8,922 nt of DNA, from the NCBI GenBank assembly GCA_017390245.1, contig JAFPCE010000014.1, positions 1 to 8,922 on the forward strand, written 5' to 3'. Below are positions 1 to 6,326 of the stretch, piece by piece. The notes under the pieces are model-generated. The model made no database searches, had not been told where the DNA came from, and saw only the letters and a program-made list of their open reading frames with translations. The DNA comes from Selenomonadaceae bacterium (lineage in GTDB: Bacteria; Bacillota; Negativicutes; Selenomonadales; Selenomonadaceae). The stretch's first letter is position 1. Every line of letters begins with the position of its first letter. The translations under genes and the position numbers were made by a program.

Positions 1-126
1 AGCCATAGCCATGAGCCTGATTGTGCTGTTAAACAGGCTGTGGAGGCTGGGACAATCAGCCAGGAACGCTATGAGGCATATTTAAATATTTTGCAGGCGA
101 TAAATGAGAAAAGGAAGGTTTATTAA
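1..126 (+). CDS. rsgA: Ribosome small subunit-dependent GTPase A, C-terminal end (partial)
   Basis: Only the last 41 residues and the TAA stop lie in the window; the 5' part is cut off by the left edge. The frame opens with SHSHEPDCAVKQAV, which matches the end of the zinc-binding segment of RsgA/YloQ (family pattern C-x-H-x-x-E-P-x-C-A-V). The His at residue 2 and Cys at residue 8 of the fragment would be zinc ligands, and the partner Cys would lie just outside the window. The following stretch, with SQERYEAY, is the usual C-terminal helix. RsgA is a circularly permuted GTPase that acts in the cytoplasm in late 30S subunit maturation. The GTPase core is not visible here, so the call rests on the C-terminal motif plus the rsgA-rpe gene order common in Bacillota. 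The stop is 2 nt before the rpe start. Confidence 0.88.
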   Translation, partial: SHSHEPDCAVKQAVEAGTISQERYEAYLNILQAINEKRKVY

Positions 127-128
127 TA

Positions 129-779
129 ATGACAAAGATTGCGCCATCTATTTTATCAGCAGATTTTGCTGATTTAGGCAATGAGATAAAGAAGGTTGTA
201 AAGGCTGGAGCAGAGTATATTCATATTGACGTTATGGATGGCACCTTTGTGCCAGAGATTACCATTGGTGCAGGTGTGGTAAAGGCTATCCGTCCTGTTA
301 CTGATGCTGTTTTTGATGTGCACCTGATGGTGGAGCATCCTGAAACTCAGATTGACAGCTTTGTTAAAGCAGGTGCAGACATCATTACCTTCCATTTAGA
401 AGCAGCTAAGCATCCTCATCGCATTATCCAGGCGATTCATGCTGCAGGGTGCAAGGCTGGCATATCCATCAATCCAGGCACACCGCTGTGTATGCTGGAG
501 GAACTTTTGGCAGAGGTGGATTTAGTATTATTGATGTCTGTTAACCCAGGCTATGGCGGACAGAAGTTTATTCCATCTGTTTTAGATAAGGTGGGCAGAC
601 TGAAGGCTGCAATGCTGGCTACTGACTGCAAAGCAGAGCTGGAGGTTGACGGCGGCGTTACATTAGAAAATGCCCAGCAGATTATTGATATGGGTGCTGA
701 TGTACTGGTAGCAGGTTCTGCTGTTTATGGTGCAGAGGATGTGGAGGCAGCTATTAAGGGACTCCACGGTAATGTCTGA
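129..779 (+). CDS. rpe: Ribulose-phosphate 3-epimerase
   Basis: This 216-residue protein has the normal length for Rpe, a cytoplasmic TIM-barrel enzyme that interconverts D-ribulose 5-phosphate and D-xylulose 5-phosphate in the pentose phosphate pathway. Visible family signatures are the N-terminal APSILSADF (Ser8), HIDVMDG with His32 and Asp34, VHLMV with His65, MSVNPGYGGQKF (residues 136-147), EVDGGV with Asp174 and the phosphate-binding VAGSAVYG near residues 194-201. His32, Asp34, His65 and Asp174 correspond to the metal ligands of the family, with Asp34 and Asp174 as the acid/base pair. The ATG start lies 2 nt after the rsgA stop. A purine-rich GGAAGG at 113-118, inside the end of rsgA, can serve as its ribosome binding site, which implies cotranscription. 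Nothing is missing or unusual. Confidence 0.97.
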   Translation: MTKIAPSILSADFADLGNEIKKVVKAGAEYIHIDVMDGTFVPEITIGAGVVKAIRPVTDAVFDVHLMVEHPETQIDSFVKAGADIITFHLEAAKHPHRIIQAIHAAGCKAGISINPGTPLCMLEELLAEVDLVLLMSVNPGYGGQKFIPSVLDKVGRLKAAMLATDCKAELEVDGGVTLENAQQIIDMGADVLVAGSAVYGAEDVEAAIKGLHGNV

Positions 780-802
780 AGATTTTAGAATTTTTGAATT
801 GT

Positions 803-815
803 TGGAAATGTTCCA
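803..815 (+). other. Small inverted repeat just upstream of the queC ribosome binding site
   Basis: TGGAA (803-807), loop ATG, TTCCA (811-815) can form a 5-bp stem with a 3-nt loop in the 49-nt rpe-queC gap. It ends directly against the queC Shine-Dalgarno GGGAG at 816-820. No T-run follows, so it is not an intrinsic terminator, and it does not resemble the preQ1 riboswitch classes I know. It could modestly affect ribosome access or be chance. Confidence 0.25.
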
Positions 816-828
816 GGGAGCGATATAA

Positions 829-1515
829 ATGAAGAAAGCGGTTGTTTTGTTATCTGGTGGTTTAGATTCTACAACCTGTATGGCTGTGGCAAAGGAGCAG
901 GGCTATGAGCTCTATCCTATCAGCTTTAACTACCATCAGCGTCACAGCATCGAGCTGGAGGGCGCTAAGAAAATAGCCCAGTTTTATAATGTAAAGAAAC
1001 ATTTAATTATTGAAACTAATATGGATCAGATTGGCGGTTCTGCCTTAACTGATGAAGCCATTGAGGTTCCGGATGGGGATGTTGAGAAGGCAGCTCATAA
1101 TGAGATACCTGTAACCTACGTTCCTGCAAGAAATCTTACATTTTTAAGCTATGCCTTAGGCTATGCTGAGGTAATAGGCGCTGACCATATCTTTATTGGT
1201 GTTAATGCTGTAGATTATTCTGGTTATCCAGACTGCAGGCCGGAGTTTATAGAAAAATTCCAGGCTATTGCTGACTATGCAACTAAGGCTGGGGCAGCAG
1301 ATGGCCGGCATATCCGCATTGAAACACCATTGCAGAATTTATCTAAAAAGGAAATTGTCCAGCTGGGCAGCAAATTAGGCGCACCTTTGCAGTTTACCCA
1401 TAGCTGTTATAAAGGCGGTGCCAAGGCATGCGGTGTCTGCGACAGCTGCAAGCTGAGATTGCAGGGCTTTGCTGAGGCTGGTGTTGTTGATCCAGTAGAA
1501 TACGAGAATATGTAA
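829..1515 (+). CDS. queC: 7-cyano-7-deazaguanine (preQ0) synthase
   Basis: QueC converts 7-carboxy-7-deazaguanine to preQ0 using ATP and ammonia, late in the de novo pathway to queuosine, the modified base at position 34 of GUN-anticodon tRNAs. The 228-residue length is typical. The N-type ATP pyrophosphatase P-loop LSGGLDS is at residues 8-14, the family block YVPARNLTFLS at 97-107, and NAVDYSGYPDCRPEF at 126-140. The C-terminal zinc site SCYKG...CGVCDSC supplies Cys193, Cys201, Cys204 and Cys207. The ATG start is supported by GGGAG at 816-820, eight bases upstream. folE2 follows after 12 nt, a pairing that makes sense because both proteins serve preQ0 synthesis. queD and queE are not adjacent in this window. 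Confidence 0.97.
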   Translation: MKKAVVLLSGGLDSTTCMAVAKEQGYELYPISFNYHQRHSIELEGAKKIAQFYNVKKHLIIETNMDQIGGSALTDEAIEVPDGDVEKAAHNEIPVTYVPARNLTFLSYALGYAEVIGADHIFIGVNAVDYSGYPDCRPEFIEKFQAIADYATKAGAADGRHIRIETPLQNLSKKEIVQLGSKLGAPLQFTHSCYKGGAKACGVCDSCKLRLQGFAEAGVVDPVEYENM

Positions 1516-1527
1516 GCGGGGGAAGCT

Positions 1528-2322
1528 ATGAAGGATGTTCAGAGTACCACTGATAACAGAGGTATTGCTATTCAGCGGGTGGGCATCAAGGATGCTTATC
1601 TGCCATTTTTAATCAAAACCAAGGCTGGGGGCTATCAGCAGGTGGGAGCTAAGATTTCATTTGCAGTGGAACTGCCTATGGAGTATAAGGGTACTCACAT
1701 GAGCCGTTTTCTGGAGATTTTAAATCCCTGGAGCCAGAAGCCAGTGGCAGAACCAGAGCTGGCAGAGATTTTAAAGGAAGCTCTGGAGAAGCTGCAGGCC
1801 GAATCAGCCAATATTACCATTGAATTTAAATATTTTGTGGACAGGCAGGCTCCTGTCAGCGGCAAGGCCTCTGTTCTTGATATAGACTGCTGCTTTGCCG
1901 GCAGCATGAAAAAGGGAGAAGCCCTGAAATTTACTCTGGGAGTTAAGGTGCCATATACATCTCTTTGTCCATGCAGCAAGGAAATTTCCCGTTATGGTGC
2001 GCATAACCAGCGTGGTGTCATGGATGTAATGCTGCGCTTTAAGCCTGAGTGTGAATGTATTTTGATTGAGGATTTAGTAGCTTTGCTGGAAAAGCAGGCT
2101 TCCTGCCAGGTTTATCCTTTGCTGAAGCGGGAGGATGAAAAGTTTGTGACAGAAACTGCTTACGAGAATCCAAAATTTGTTGAGGATATTTTAAGGGATG
2201 GCGTGTTGGTACTGCGTAGTTTAGAAGGCATACAGTGGTTTTCATTGGAATGTGAAAACTTTGAGTCTATTCATAATCACAGTGCCTACGCAGCCCATGA
2301 AGAAAATGTTGCAGAAGACTAA
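1528..2322 (+). CDS. folE2: GTP cyclohydrolase I, type IB (FolE2)
   Basis: FolE2 converts GTP to 7,8-dihydroneopterin triphosphate, the common precursor for tetrahydrofolate and for queuosine. It is a cytoplasmic tunnelling-fold enzyme unrelated in sequence detail to canonical FolE and able to use metals other than zinc. The 264-residue protein begins with the typical MKDVQSTTDNRGI and carries the hallmark SLCPCSKEISRYGAHNQRG at residues 145-163. Cys147 and His159 are the expected metal-site residues. KREDEKFVTE (200-209), YENPKFVED (212-220) and ENFESIHNHSAYA near the C terminus are also family blocks. The start is fixed by the GGGGGA ribosome binding site at 1518-1523. It lies 12 nt after queC, suggesting that it feeds preQ0 synthesis, although supplying folate is equally possible. 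I see no Zur-like operator in front of it. Confidence 0.96.
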   Translation: MKDVQSTTDNRGIAIQRVGIKDAYLPFLIKTKAGGYQQVGAKISFAVELPMEYKGTHMSRFLEILNPWSQKPVAEPELAEILKEALEKLQAESANITIEFKYFVDRQAPVSGKASVLDIDCCFAGSMKKGEALKFTLGVKVPYTSLCPCSKEISRYGAHNQRGVMDVMLRFKPECECILIEDLVALLEKQASCQVYPLLKREDEKFVTETAYENPKFVEDILRDGVLVLRSLEGIQWFSLECENFESIHNHSAYAAHEENVAED

Positions 2323-2330
2323 TCTGTTTC

Positions 2331-2336
2331 AGGTGA
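2331..2336 (+). promoter_or_regulatory. Ribosome binding site supporting the TTG start of the deacetylase gene
   Basis: AGGTGA sits 6 nt before the TTG codon at 2343 in the 20-nt folE2-deacetylase gap. The encoded KKLIVNADDFG that follows directly is the normal N terminus of ChbG/YdjC proteins, so the non-ATG start is well supported. Confidence 0.7.
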
Positions 2337-2342
2337 TATAAA

Positions 2343-3197
2343 TTGAAAAAATTAATCGTTAACGCTGATGATTTTGGCTTGCACAGTGAAGTTAACAGAG
2401 GCATCATCAAAGGCTATCAGCAGGGCTGTATCAGAAGTACATCATTGATGCCTACCGGTGCGGCAGTGGAGGAGGCTGCTGAGCTGGCCAGGAAAAATCC
2501 GGACCTGGGAATTGGCATACATCTGACTCTGGTAGCGGAAAAACCACTGCTGCCTGCAGATAAGGTTTCAACTCTGTTAGATGACAGCGGCCATTTCTTT
2601 GCTGACCACATGGTGTTTATTAAAAACTTTGTACAGGGAAAAATCGATAAAGGACAGCTTTATGCTGAATGTGAAGCACAGATTGCCAGGGCTATGTCTC
2701 TGGGATTAAACATTACTCATTTGGATAGTCATCAGCATTTGCACACTTTGCCAGGCATTACTGGCATGTGTGTGGAATTGATGCGAAAATACAACATTCA
2801 GGCTATGCGGTATCCTGGGGAGGCTTTTACCTTTACAGGACATTATCCAGCCAGCCTGTTCCGCCGGGCAGCTAAATGCGGCCTGACTGTTTGTGCAGAT
2901 ATAGCAAGAAGCAAGGCAAAATGTTATAATATTAAGATGCCTGATGCCTTTTTTGGCATGCTGGCAGGTGGTCACATGGAAGAAAAGTATTTCCAGGCTA
3001 TTCTGGCGTCGCTGCCGGATGGTGTATCTGAGATTATGGTGCATCCGGGGGCTGATAATGCAGCCTTAGGCAAGGCTTATGACTGGCAATACCATTGGGA
3101 GGATGAGCTGCAGTCTGTAACTTCTCCTCAGACTCTGCAATATATAGCAGAGCATAATATTAGTTTAATTTCCTTTAAGGAGCTATTGAATGAATAA
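2343..3197 (+). CDS. ChbG/YdjC/HpnK-family carbohydrate deacetylase
   Basis: This 284-residue protein belongs to the YdjC-like metal-dependent deacetylases. The family includes ChbG, which removes one acetyl group from chitooligosaccharides, and HpnK of hopanoid biosynthesis clusters. The order of motifs fits: NADDFG at residues 7-12 with the Asp pair, GIGIHLTL at 56-63 (His60), THLDSHQHLH at 125-134, and MVHPG at 232-236. The Asp and His residues are the expected metal and catalytic ligands. No signal peptide or membrane segment is visible, so it should act in the cytoplasm or on the inner membrane face. The start is TTG, supported by AGGTGA at 2331-2336. Its last 8 nt overlap the start of the membrane protein gene downstream, so the two are probably translationally coupled. 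The substrate cannot be told from sequence; N-acetylated di- or oligosaccharides or a lipid-linked amino sugar are reasonable guesses. Confidence 0.88.
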   Translation: MKKLIVNADDFGLHSEVNRGIIKGYQQGCIRSTSLMPTGAAVEEAAELARKNPDLGIGIHLTLVAEKPLLPADKVSTLLDDSGHFFADHMVFIKNFVQGKIDKGQLYAECEAQIARAMSLGLNITHLDSHQHLHTLPGITGMCVELMRKYNIQAMRYPGEAFTFTGHYPASLFRRAAKCGLTVCADIARSKAKCYNIKMPDAFFGMLAGGHMEEKYFQAILASLPDGVSEIMVHPGADNAALGKAYDWQYHWEDELQSVTSPQTLQYIAEHNISLISFKELLNE

Positions 3198-4203
3198 GGT
3201 TTATGGGCGTTTGCTGCTGCTGATATTAATTATTGTAGTTATTTCAGGAGTAGTTATATATTCCACAGTGGATATTAATACCATAAGTAACTTAAGTTTA
3301 TTTCAGCCATGGTCAGTGGGGCTTGCTCTGCTGGCTATTATCATCGGTCTTATCCTGGATGGGACAAGGCTGATGCACATGGTAAAAATTTCTGGTGAGC
3401 ATATTACTTTGAAGCAGGCTGTGCAGGTGGTTTTTGGCAACTACTTTTTAGCTATGCTGGGGCCTGGAGCTGCGGCAGGTGCTATTGCCCAGGTTATGTT
3501 TCTGAAAAAGGCAGGGGTGCCGGCTGGCAAGGCAGCGGTACTGGCTATGGTGCGGACCTTGGTTTCCATACTGTTTCTGGCATGCTGTCTGCCTTTTATT
3601 TTCCTGCATGATGCAGGCATTCTGCCAGGTGTATCCAACGATGTGATGGTAATTGTTGCCGGTATAACACTGGCTGTGATTATAGGCATTGTATACAGTA
3701 TAAGGAACAATGGATTTGATTATGTGGCGGCTCAGATTGCCAGAAGGTTAAAATCCCACAAGTGGCGTAACCGTTTTTTATCAACCTACAGGGATAGTAA
3801 AAGCGGCATTCAGCTTTTGGTGTCTTCACCCCTTTCCATGATCAGGGTATTTTTTGAATCGGGCCTGAGCTTGATTTTTATTTATATGGTAGTGCCATTT
3901 CTGATGCTGGGTATAGGTGCATCCGTTGACTGGCTTACTGTTATGGGCAGGATGATGTTCTTGAATATTCTGCTGTATTTTTCACCTACACCTGGTGGTT
4001 CTGGTATAGCAGAGGGCGGTTTTGTCCTGCTGTTTAATGAGAGTGTTCCAGCTGGTACCGTTGGTATATTAGCTGTTTCCTGGCGTTTTATCGCTGAATA
4101 TGTGCCATTTTTTATTGGCCTTTACTATACAATTACCGTATTTGGCAAGGATATACTGAATAAGCCTATTGACGAGGCTGAGGATGAAAATGGAATTAAA
4201 TAA
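3190..4203 (+). CDS. Flippase-like integral membrane protein (UPF0104 / LPG-synthase transmembrane-domain family)
   Basis: The 337-residue protein is highly hydrophobic, with about eight likely membrane segments (near residues 7-25, 40-58, 75-100, 118-138, 151-170, 218-242, 247-265 and 290-313). It carries the family hallmark SPTPGGSGIAEG at residues 265-276, seen in the UPF0104/YbhN/AglD group and in the membrane half of MprF. Earlier, the block GNYFLAMLGPGAAAGAIA (83-100) followed by FLKKAGVPAGKAA is also typical. MprF relatives synthesise and flip lysyl-phosphatidylglycerol, but this protein has no C-terminal aminoacyl-transferase domain, so only membrane transport or a scaffold role is suggested. 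The ATG overlaps the deacetylase stop by 8 nt, and the acidic tail DEAEDENGIK overlaps the permease start. By context it may move or help modify a lipid-linked glycan; its true substrate is unknown. Confidence 0.85.
   Translation: MNKVYGRLLLLILIIVVISGVVIYSTVDINTISNLSLFQPWSVGLALLAIIIGLILDGTRLMHMVKISGEHITLKQAVQVVFGNYFLAMLGPGAAAGAIAQVMFLKKAGVPAGKAAVLAMVRTLVSILFLACCLPFIFLHDAGILPGVSNDVMVIVAGITLAVIIGIVYSIRNNGFDYVAAQIARRLKSHKWRNRFLSTYRDSKSGIQLLVSSPLSMIRVFFESGLSLIFIYMVVPFLMLGIGASVDWLTVMGRMMFLNILLYFSPTPGGSGIAEGGFVLLFNESVPAGTVGILAVSWRFIAEYVPFFIGLYYTITVFGKDILNKPIDEAEDENGIK
4174..4183 (+). promoter_or_regulatory. Tandem ribosome binding sites deciding the permease start
   Basis: GAGG at 4174-4177 lies 6 nt before ATG 4184, and a second GAGG at 4180-4183 lies 6 nt before the in-frame ATG 4190. 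The upstream in-frame TTG at 4169 has no such site. The permease therefore most likely starts at 4184 or 4190, giving a 20- or 14-nt overlap with the flippase-like gene. Confidence 0.55.
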
Positions 4204-5494
4204 CAGCCATGACGGTACAGTAAACAAAAAAATATGGCAGGAAATAGCTGCTGGTGCAGGCAATGCCACGCTGGTATTGTCCAGCCTGCTGGTGTTATAT
4301 CCCATGCTGGAGCTTAGCGGCGTGCCCTACGGCGGAGTTTTGCCAGCAGCCCTGACGGCGGTTATTATTACCACGCTGGCAGGGGGAATATTTTTCCGTA
4401 TGCCTGTGGTTCTTTATCCATCTATGGGGCTCAACAGCTATTTATTTTATGAGCTGTGTATCAGCAAGGCCATTCCCTGGCAGAACATAATGGGCTTGTG
4501 CCTGCTGGCAGGAGCTATTCTACTTTTTGTTACCTATAAAGGCTGGCTGAATTATCTTTATCATTGCCTGCCAGAGTATTTAATAGAAATTATTCCAGGG
4601 GTTATGGGCCTTTATTTACTATACAGGGGCTTGGTACAGTCCCATGTGGTAATAGGTTCTCCTATGACTGTGACAATGTCTGGCAATATTTATGAGCCTG
4701 TGTTTTTGGCAGCGGCGCTGGGGCTGGTAACAGCCATAGCCGTAAGTTATAGCTTCCGGCAGCTGGCCATTCCTGCTGGAATATTTACTGCATTGCTGGT
4801 ACTGCTGATACAGGGCTTTGTGGCCTTGCCAGCTCAGATGTTGATGCTGCCGGATGCATTGCTGTCTGCTACAGGGCAGTTTAACCTGTGTCTGGATGCA
4901 GTTCATATAGCAGATTATGTTACAGTTTTGCTGCTGCTGGTCTTTGATGCCATGGTGGCCCAGAATATGTGGCAGGAAAAAGATTCAGAGGTTTCTAGTG
5001 GAACAGAGAGCAAAAGGTTATTCTATTTAACGGCTATAGGCAATATTATGGGGGGCTGCCTGGGGGCCGGAGCTATGACGGCTGCAGAGGGAGCTGCCAT
5101 CAGCAGGGGCTGTGGTGGTAAAACAGGACTTGCGGCCAAGGCAGCTTGTATGTTATTATTGCCTGTATTATTTTGCGGGCCGTTGCTGCGGGAAATTTCC
5201 CAGCAGCCAGTGATAACTGCTTGCGGCCTGGTGCTGGCAGGGGGCTTTCTGCTAGAGCAGTATGCAGCAGGACAAGGCAAGAGCCTTTTGGGCGATATGC
5301 ATGCTTTAGCTTTCTGGCCAAGGCTGATGACGCTGCTGCTGGTTCCCTTGTGGGGAGACATAGCTGGCGGCATTGGTGCTGGCATTATCCTATATATACT
5401 GCTGGCAATATGGCAGGGCAGAGCCAGGGAGATTACCTGGGGACAATATGGACTGTTTGCTGTATTTTGCCTGCATTTTCTTTTGTTAATATGA
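4184..5494 (+). CDS. NCS2-family (AzgA-like) permease, divergent
   Basis: The protein has about 436 residues and is largely hydrophobic, with roughly 12 or more membrane segments. Several positions align with the purine permeases AzgA/PbuG: PSMGLNSYLFYE at residues 79-90 (family APGMGLNAFF), IPWQ at 97-100, PGVMGLYLLYRG at 138-149, VFDAM at 253-257 (family LFDTVGT), AAEGAAISRGCGGKTGLAA at 300-318 (family YIESAAG...GGRTGL) and GDIAGGIGAGIILY at 391-404 (family SIADGIALGF.SY). The acidic residues Asp255 and Glu302, expected in substrate binding, are kept, but the residues around them differ markedly. AzgA-type proteins import adenine, guanine or hypoxanthine with protons; the divergence makes the substrate uncertain. 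The start was chosen at ATG 4184 from its ribosome binding site; ATG 4190 or TTG 4169 are alternatives. It overlaps the preceding membrane gene and is followed after 28 nt by the glucosaminidase gene. Confidence 0.78.
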   Translation: MKMELNNSHDGTVNKKIWQEIAAGAGNATLVLSSLLVLYPMLELSGVPYGGVLPAALTAVIITTLAGGIFFRMPVVLYPSMGLNSYLFYELCISKAIPWQNIMGLCLLAGAILLFVTYKGWLNYLYHCLPEYLIEIIPGVMGLYLLYRGLVQSHVVIGSPMTVTMSGNIYEPVFLAAALGLVTAIAVSYSFRQLAIPAGIFTALLVLLIQGFVALPAQMLMLPDALLSATGQFNLCLDAVHIADYVTVLLLLVFDAMVAQNMWQEKDSEVSSGTESKRLFYLTAIGNIMGGCLGAGAMTAAEGAAISRGCGGKTGLAAKAACMLLLPVLFCGPLLREISQQPVITACGLVLAGGFLLEQYAAGQGKSLLGDMHALAFWPRLMTLLLVPLWGDIAGGIGAGIILYILLAIWQGRAREITWGQYGLFAVFCLHFLLLI

Positions 5495-5495
5495 T
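5467..5495 (+). promoter_or_regulatory. Possible sigma-70-type promoter ahead of the glucosaminidase and ABC-F genes
   Basis: TTGCCT (5467-5472), a 17-nt spacer and TATGAT (5490-5495) match the TTGACA and TATAAT consensus at 4 and 5 of 6 positions. The site spans the end of the permease gene, and an AT-rich run follows it. It would allow transcription of the secreted hydrolase separately from the upstream genes. Matches of this quality can occur by chance. Confidence 0.3.
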
Positions 5496-5512
5496 TTATT
5501 GTAAAATTTTTC

Positions 5513-5519
5513 AGGGGGG
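5513..5519 (+). promoter_or_regulatory. Ribosome binding site of the glucosaminidase gene
   Basis: AGGGGGG lies just upstream of three in-frame start candidates in a row: TTG 5520, ATG 5523 and GTG 5526. TTG 5520 touches the site and is too close. ATG 5523 is about 4 nt from the core and GTG 5526 about 7 nt. ATG is taken as the start; GTG cannot be excluded and changes only one residue. Confidence 0.5.
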
Positions 5520-5522
5520 TTG

Positions 5523-6278
5523 ATGGTGAAAAAGTACAGGTTTCTAGCTGTTTTAGCCTGCAGCATGAGTATCGTTGCCCATGCAGGACTGGCGGACTGT
5601 GAGGCAGCACATCATAAAACTGTTGTAAATATTGATAAACACCACAATGATACCAGCAAGGTGTCTGTGAAGGGGGGCAGTCTGGCAGAGAGAATACAGG
5701 CTATACTGCATCCAGTACAGGAAGAGGCTGAGGCAGAGCTGCCAGTGCCAGTAAAGCCACAGGCCAGCATCAATGACAATATGATTTTAGGTGCACCGGT
5801 AGCAGATCAGGCTCAGTGTGTCAGATATCTTCTCCATAATAATCCGCATCCTTTGTTAAATGTTTCTCCAGAGGAATTGGTTGCGTATTATTATGAAGAA
5901 GGCAGATTAGAGGGTGTAAGACCGGATATCGCTTTTGCCCAGGCATTGAAGGAAACTGGTTATTTCAGCTTTGGTGGTACAGTAGTGCCTGCACAGAATA
6001 ATTACTGCGGCTTAGGCACTACCAGCAGAAGCGTCAGAGGTGCATATTTTGATTCACCAAGACTTGGTGTCAGGGCGCACATCCAGCATCTGCTGGCCTA
6101 TTCTTCTACAGCCCTGCCAAAGGCTGACATAGTAGATCCAAGGTATGATTTAGTCCGCAGTACTTATGGCACCAGCACCCTGAATCAGTGGCAGGATTTA
6201 AATGGCCGCTGGGCGGTGCCAGGTGTAGGCTACGGCCAGAGCATTTTAGATTATTACAGGGGAATTTTAAATTCCTGA
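5523..6278 (+). CDS. Secreted glucosaminidase-domain protein (probable peptidoglycan hydrolase)
   Basis: The protein has about 251 residues. The N terminus VKKYRFLAVLACSMSIVAHA is a signal peptide with a basic start, a hydrophobic core and a likely cleavage after AHA. Residues 23-90 form a polar, low-conservation linker rich in His, Glu, Pro and Val. The C-terminal domain (about 100-251) matches the mannosyl-glycoprotein endo-N-acetylglucosaminidase-like family: DIAFAQALKETGYF around residues 135-148 with the expected catalytic Glu144, then PAQNNYCGLG (156-165), and GVRAHIQHLLAY (182-193). Such enzymes cut the glycan strands of peptidoglycan at N-acetylglucosamine linkages outside the membrane. 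It is followed by the ABC-F gene after 48 nt. A role in wall turnover is inferred from the domain; the genes around it do not prove it. No lipobox, LysM, SH3 or SLH anchor is visible. Confidence 0.85.
   Translation: MVKKYRFLAVLACSMSIVAHAGLADCEAAHHKTVVNIDKHHNDTSKVSVKGGSLAERIQAILHPVQEEAEAELPVPVKPQASINDNMILGAPVADQAQCVRYLLHNNPHPLLNVSPEELVAYYYEEGRLEGVRPDIAFAQALKETGYFSFGGTVVPAQNNYCGLGTTSRSVRGAYFDSPRLGVRAHIQHLLAYSSTALPKADIVDPRYDLVRSTYGTSTLNQWQDLNGRWAVPGVGYGQSILDYYRGILNS
6261..6275 (+). repeat. 15-bp near-perfect palindrome at the end of the glucosaminidase gene
   Basis: GGAATTT-T-AAATTCC is symmetrical around base 6268 and ends directly before the TGA stop. It encodes GILNS, so it may simply reflect coding sequence. 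The arms are AT-rich and no T-run follows, so it is not an intrinsic terminator. It could be a weak RNA hairpin or a protein-binding palindrome. Confidence 0.25.
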
Positions 6279-6326
6279 GTTGTTGGTATTTTCATAGTAG
6301 TAAAGAGATGAGAGGAAAGAGAAAAA

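Noticed and set aside
780..828. preQ1 riboswitch or promoter before queC
   Set aside because: The 49-nt gap is short and lacks the C-rich loop and A-rich tail expected of preQ1-I. TTGAAT (794-799) and TATAAA (824-829) are 24 nt apart, too far for a promoter, and TAGAAT (786-791) has only a poor -35 partner.
4169..4183. TTG at 4169 as start of the permease
   Set aside because: No ribosome binding site at a suitable distance, while ATG 4184 and ATG 4190 each have GAGG six bases upstream. The extra five residues are not conserved-looking.
5146..5523. 125-residue open frame on the + strand inside the permease gene
   Set aside because: It lies almost wholly within the permease in another frame, has no family motif and no good ribosome binding site. 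The permease frame carries clear family motifs.
5583..5602. Lipoprotein signal (LADC) in the glucosaminidase
   Set aside because: A lipobox needs Gly, Ala or Ser just before the Cys; here it is Asp. Cleavage after AHA by signal peptidase I fits better.
5023..5610. 195-residue open frame on the - strand
   Set aside because: It is antisense to the permease and glucosaminidase genes, has a Pro/Ser/Ala-rich composition typical of shadow frames and shows no domain.
6280..6326. Promoter in the glucosaminidase to ABC-F gap
   Set aside because: TTGTTG at 6280-6285 has no TATAAT-like element at 16-18 nt spacing.
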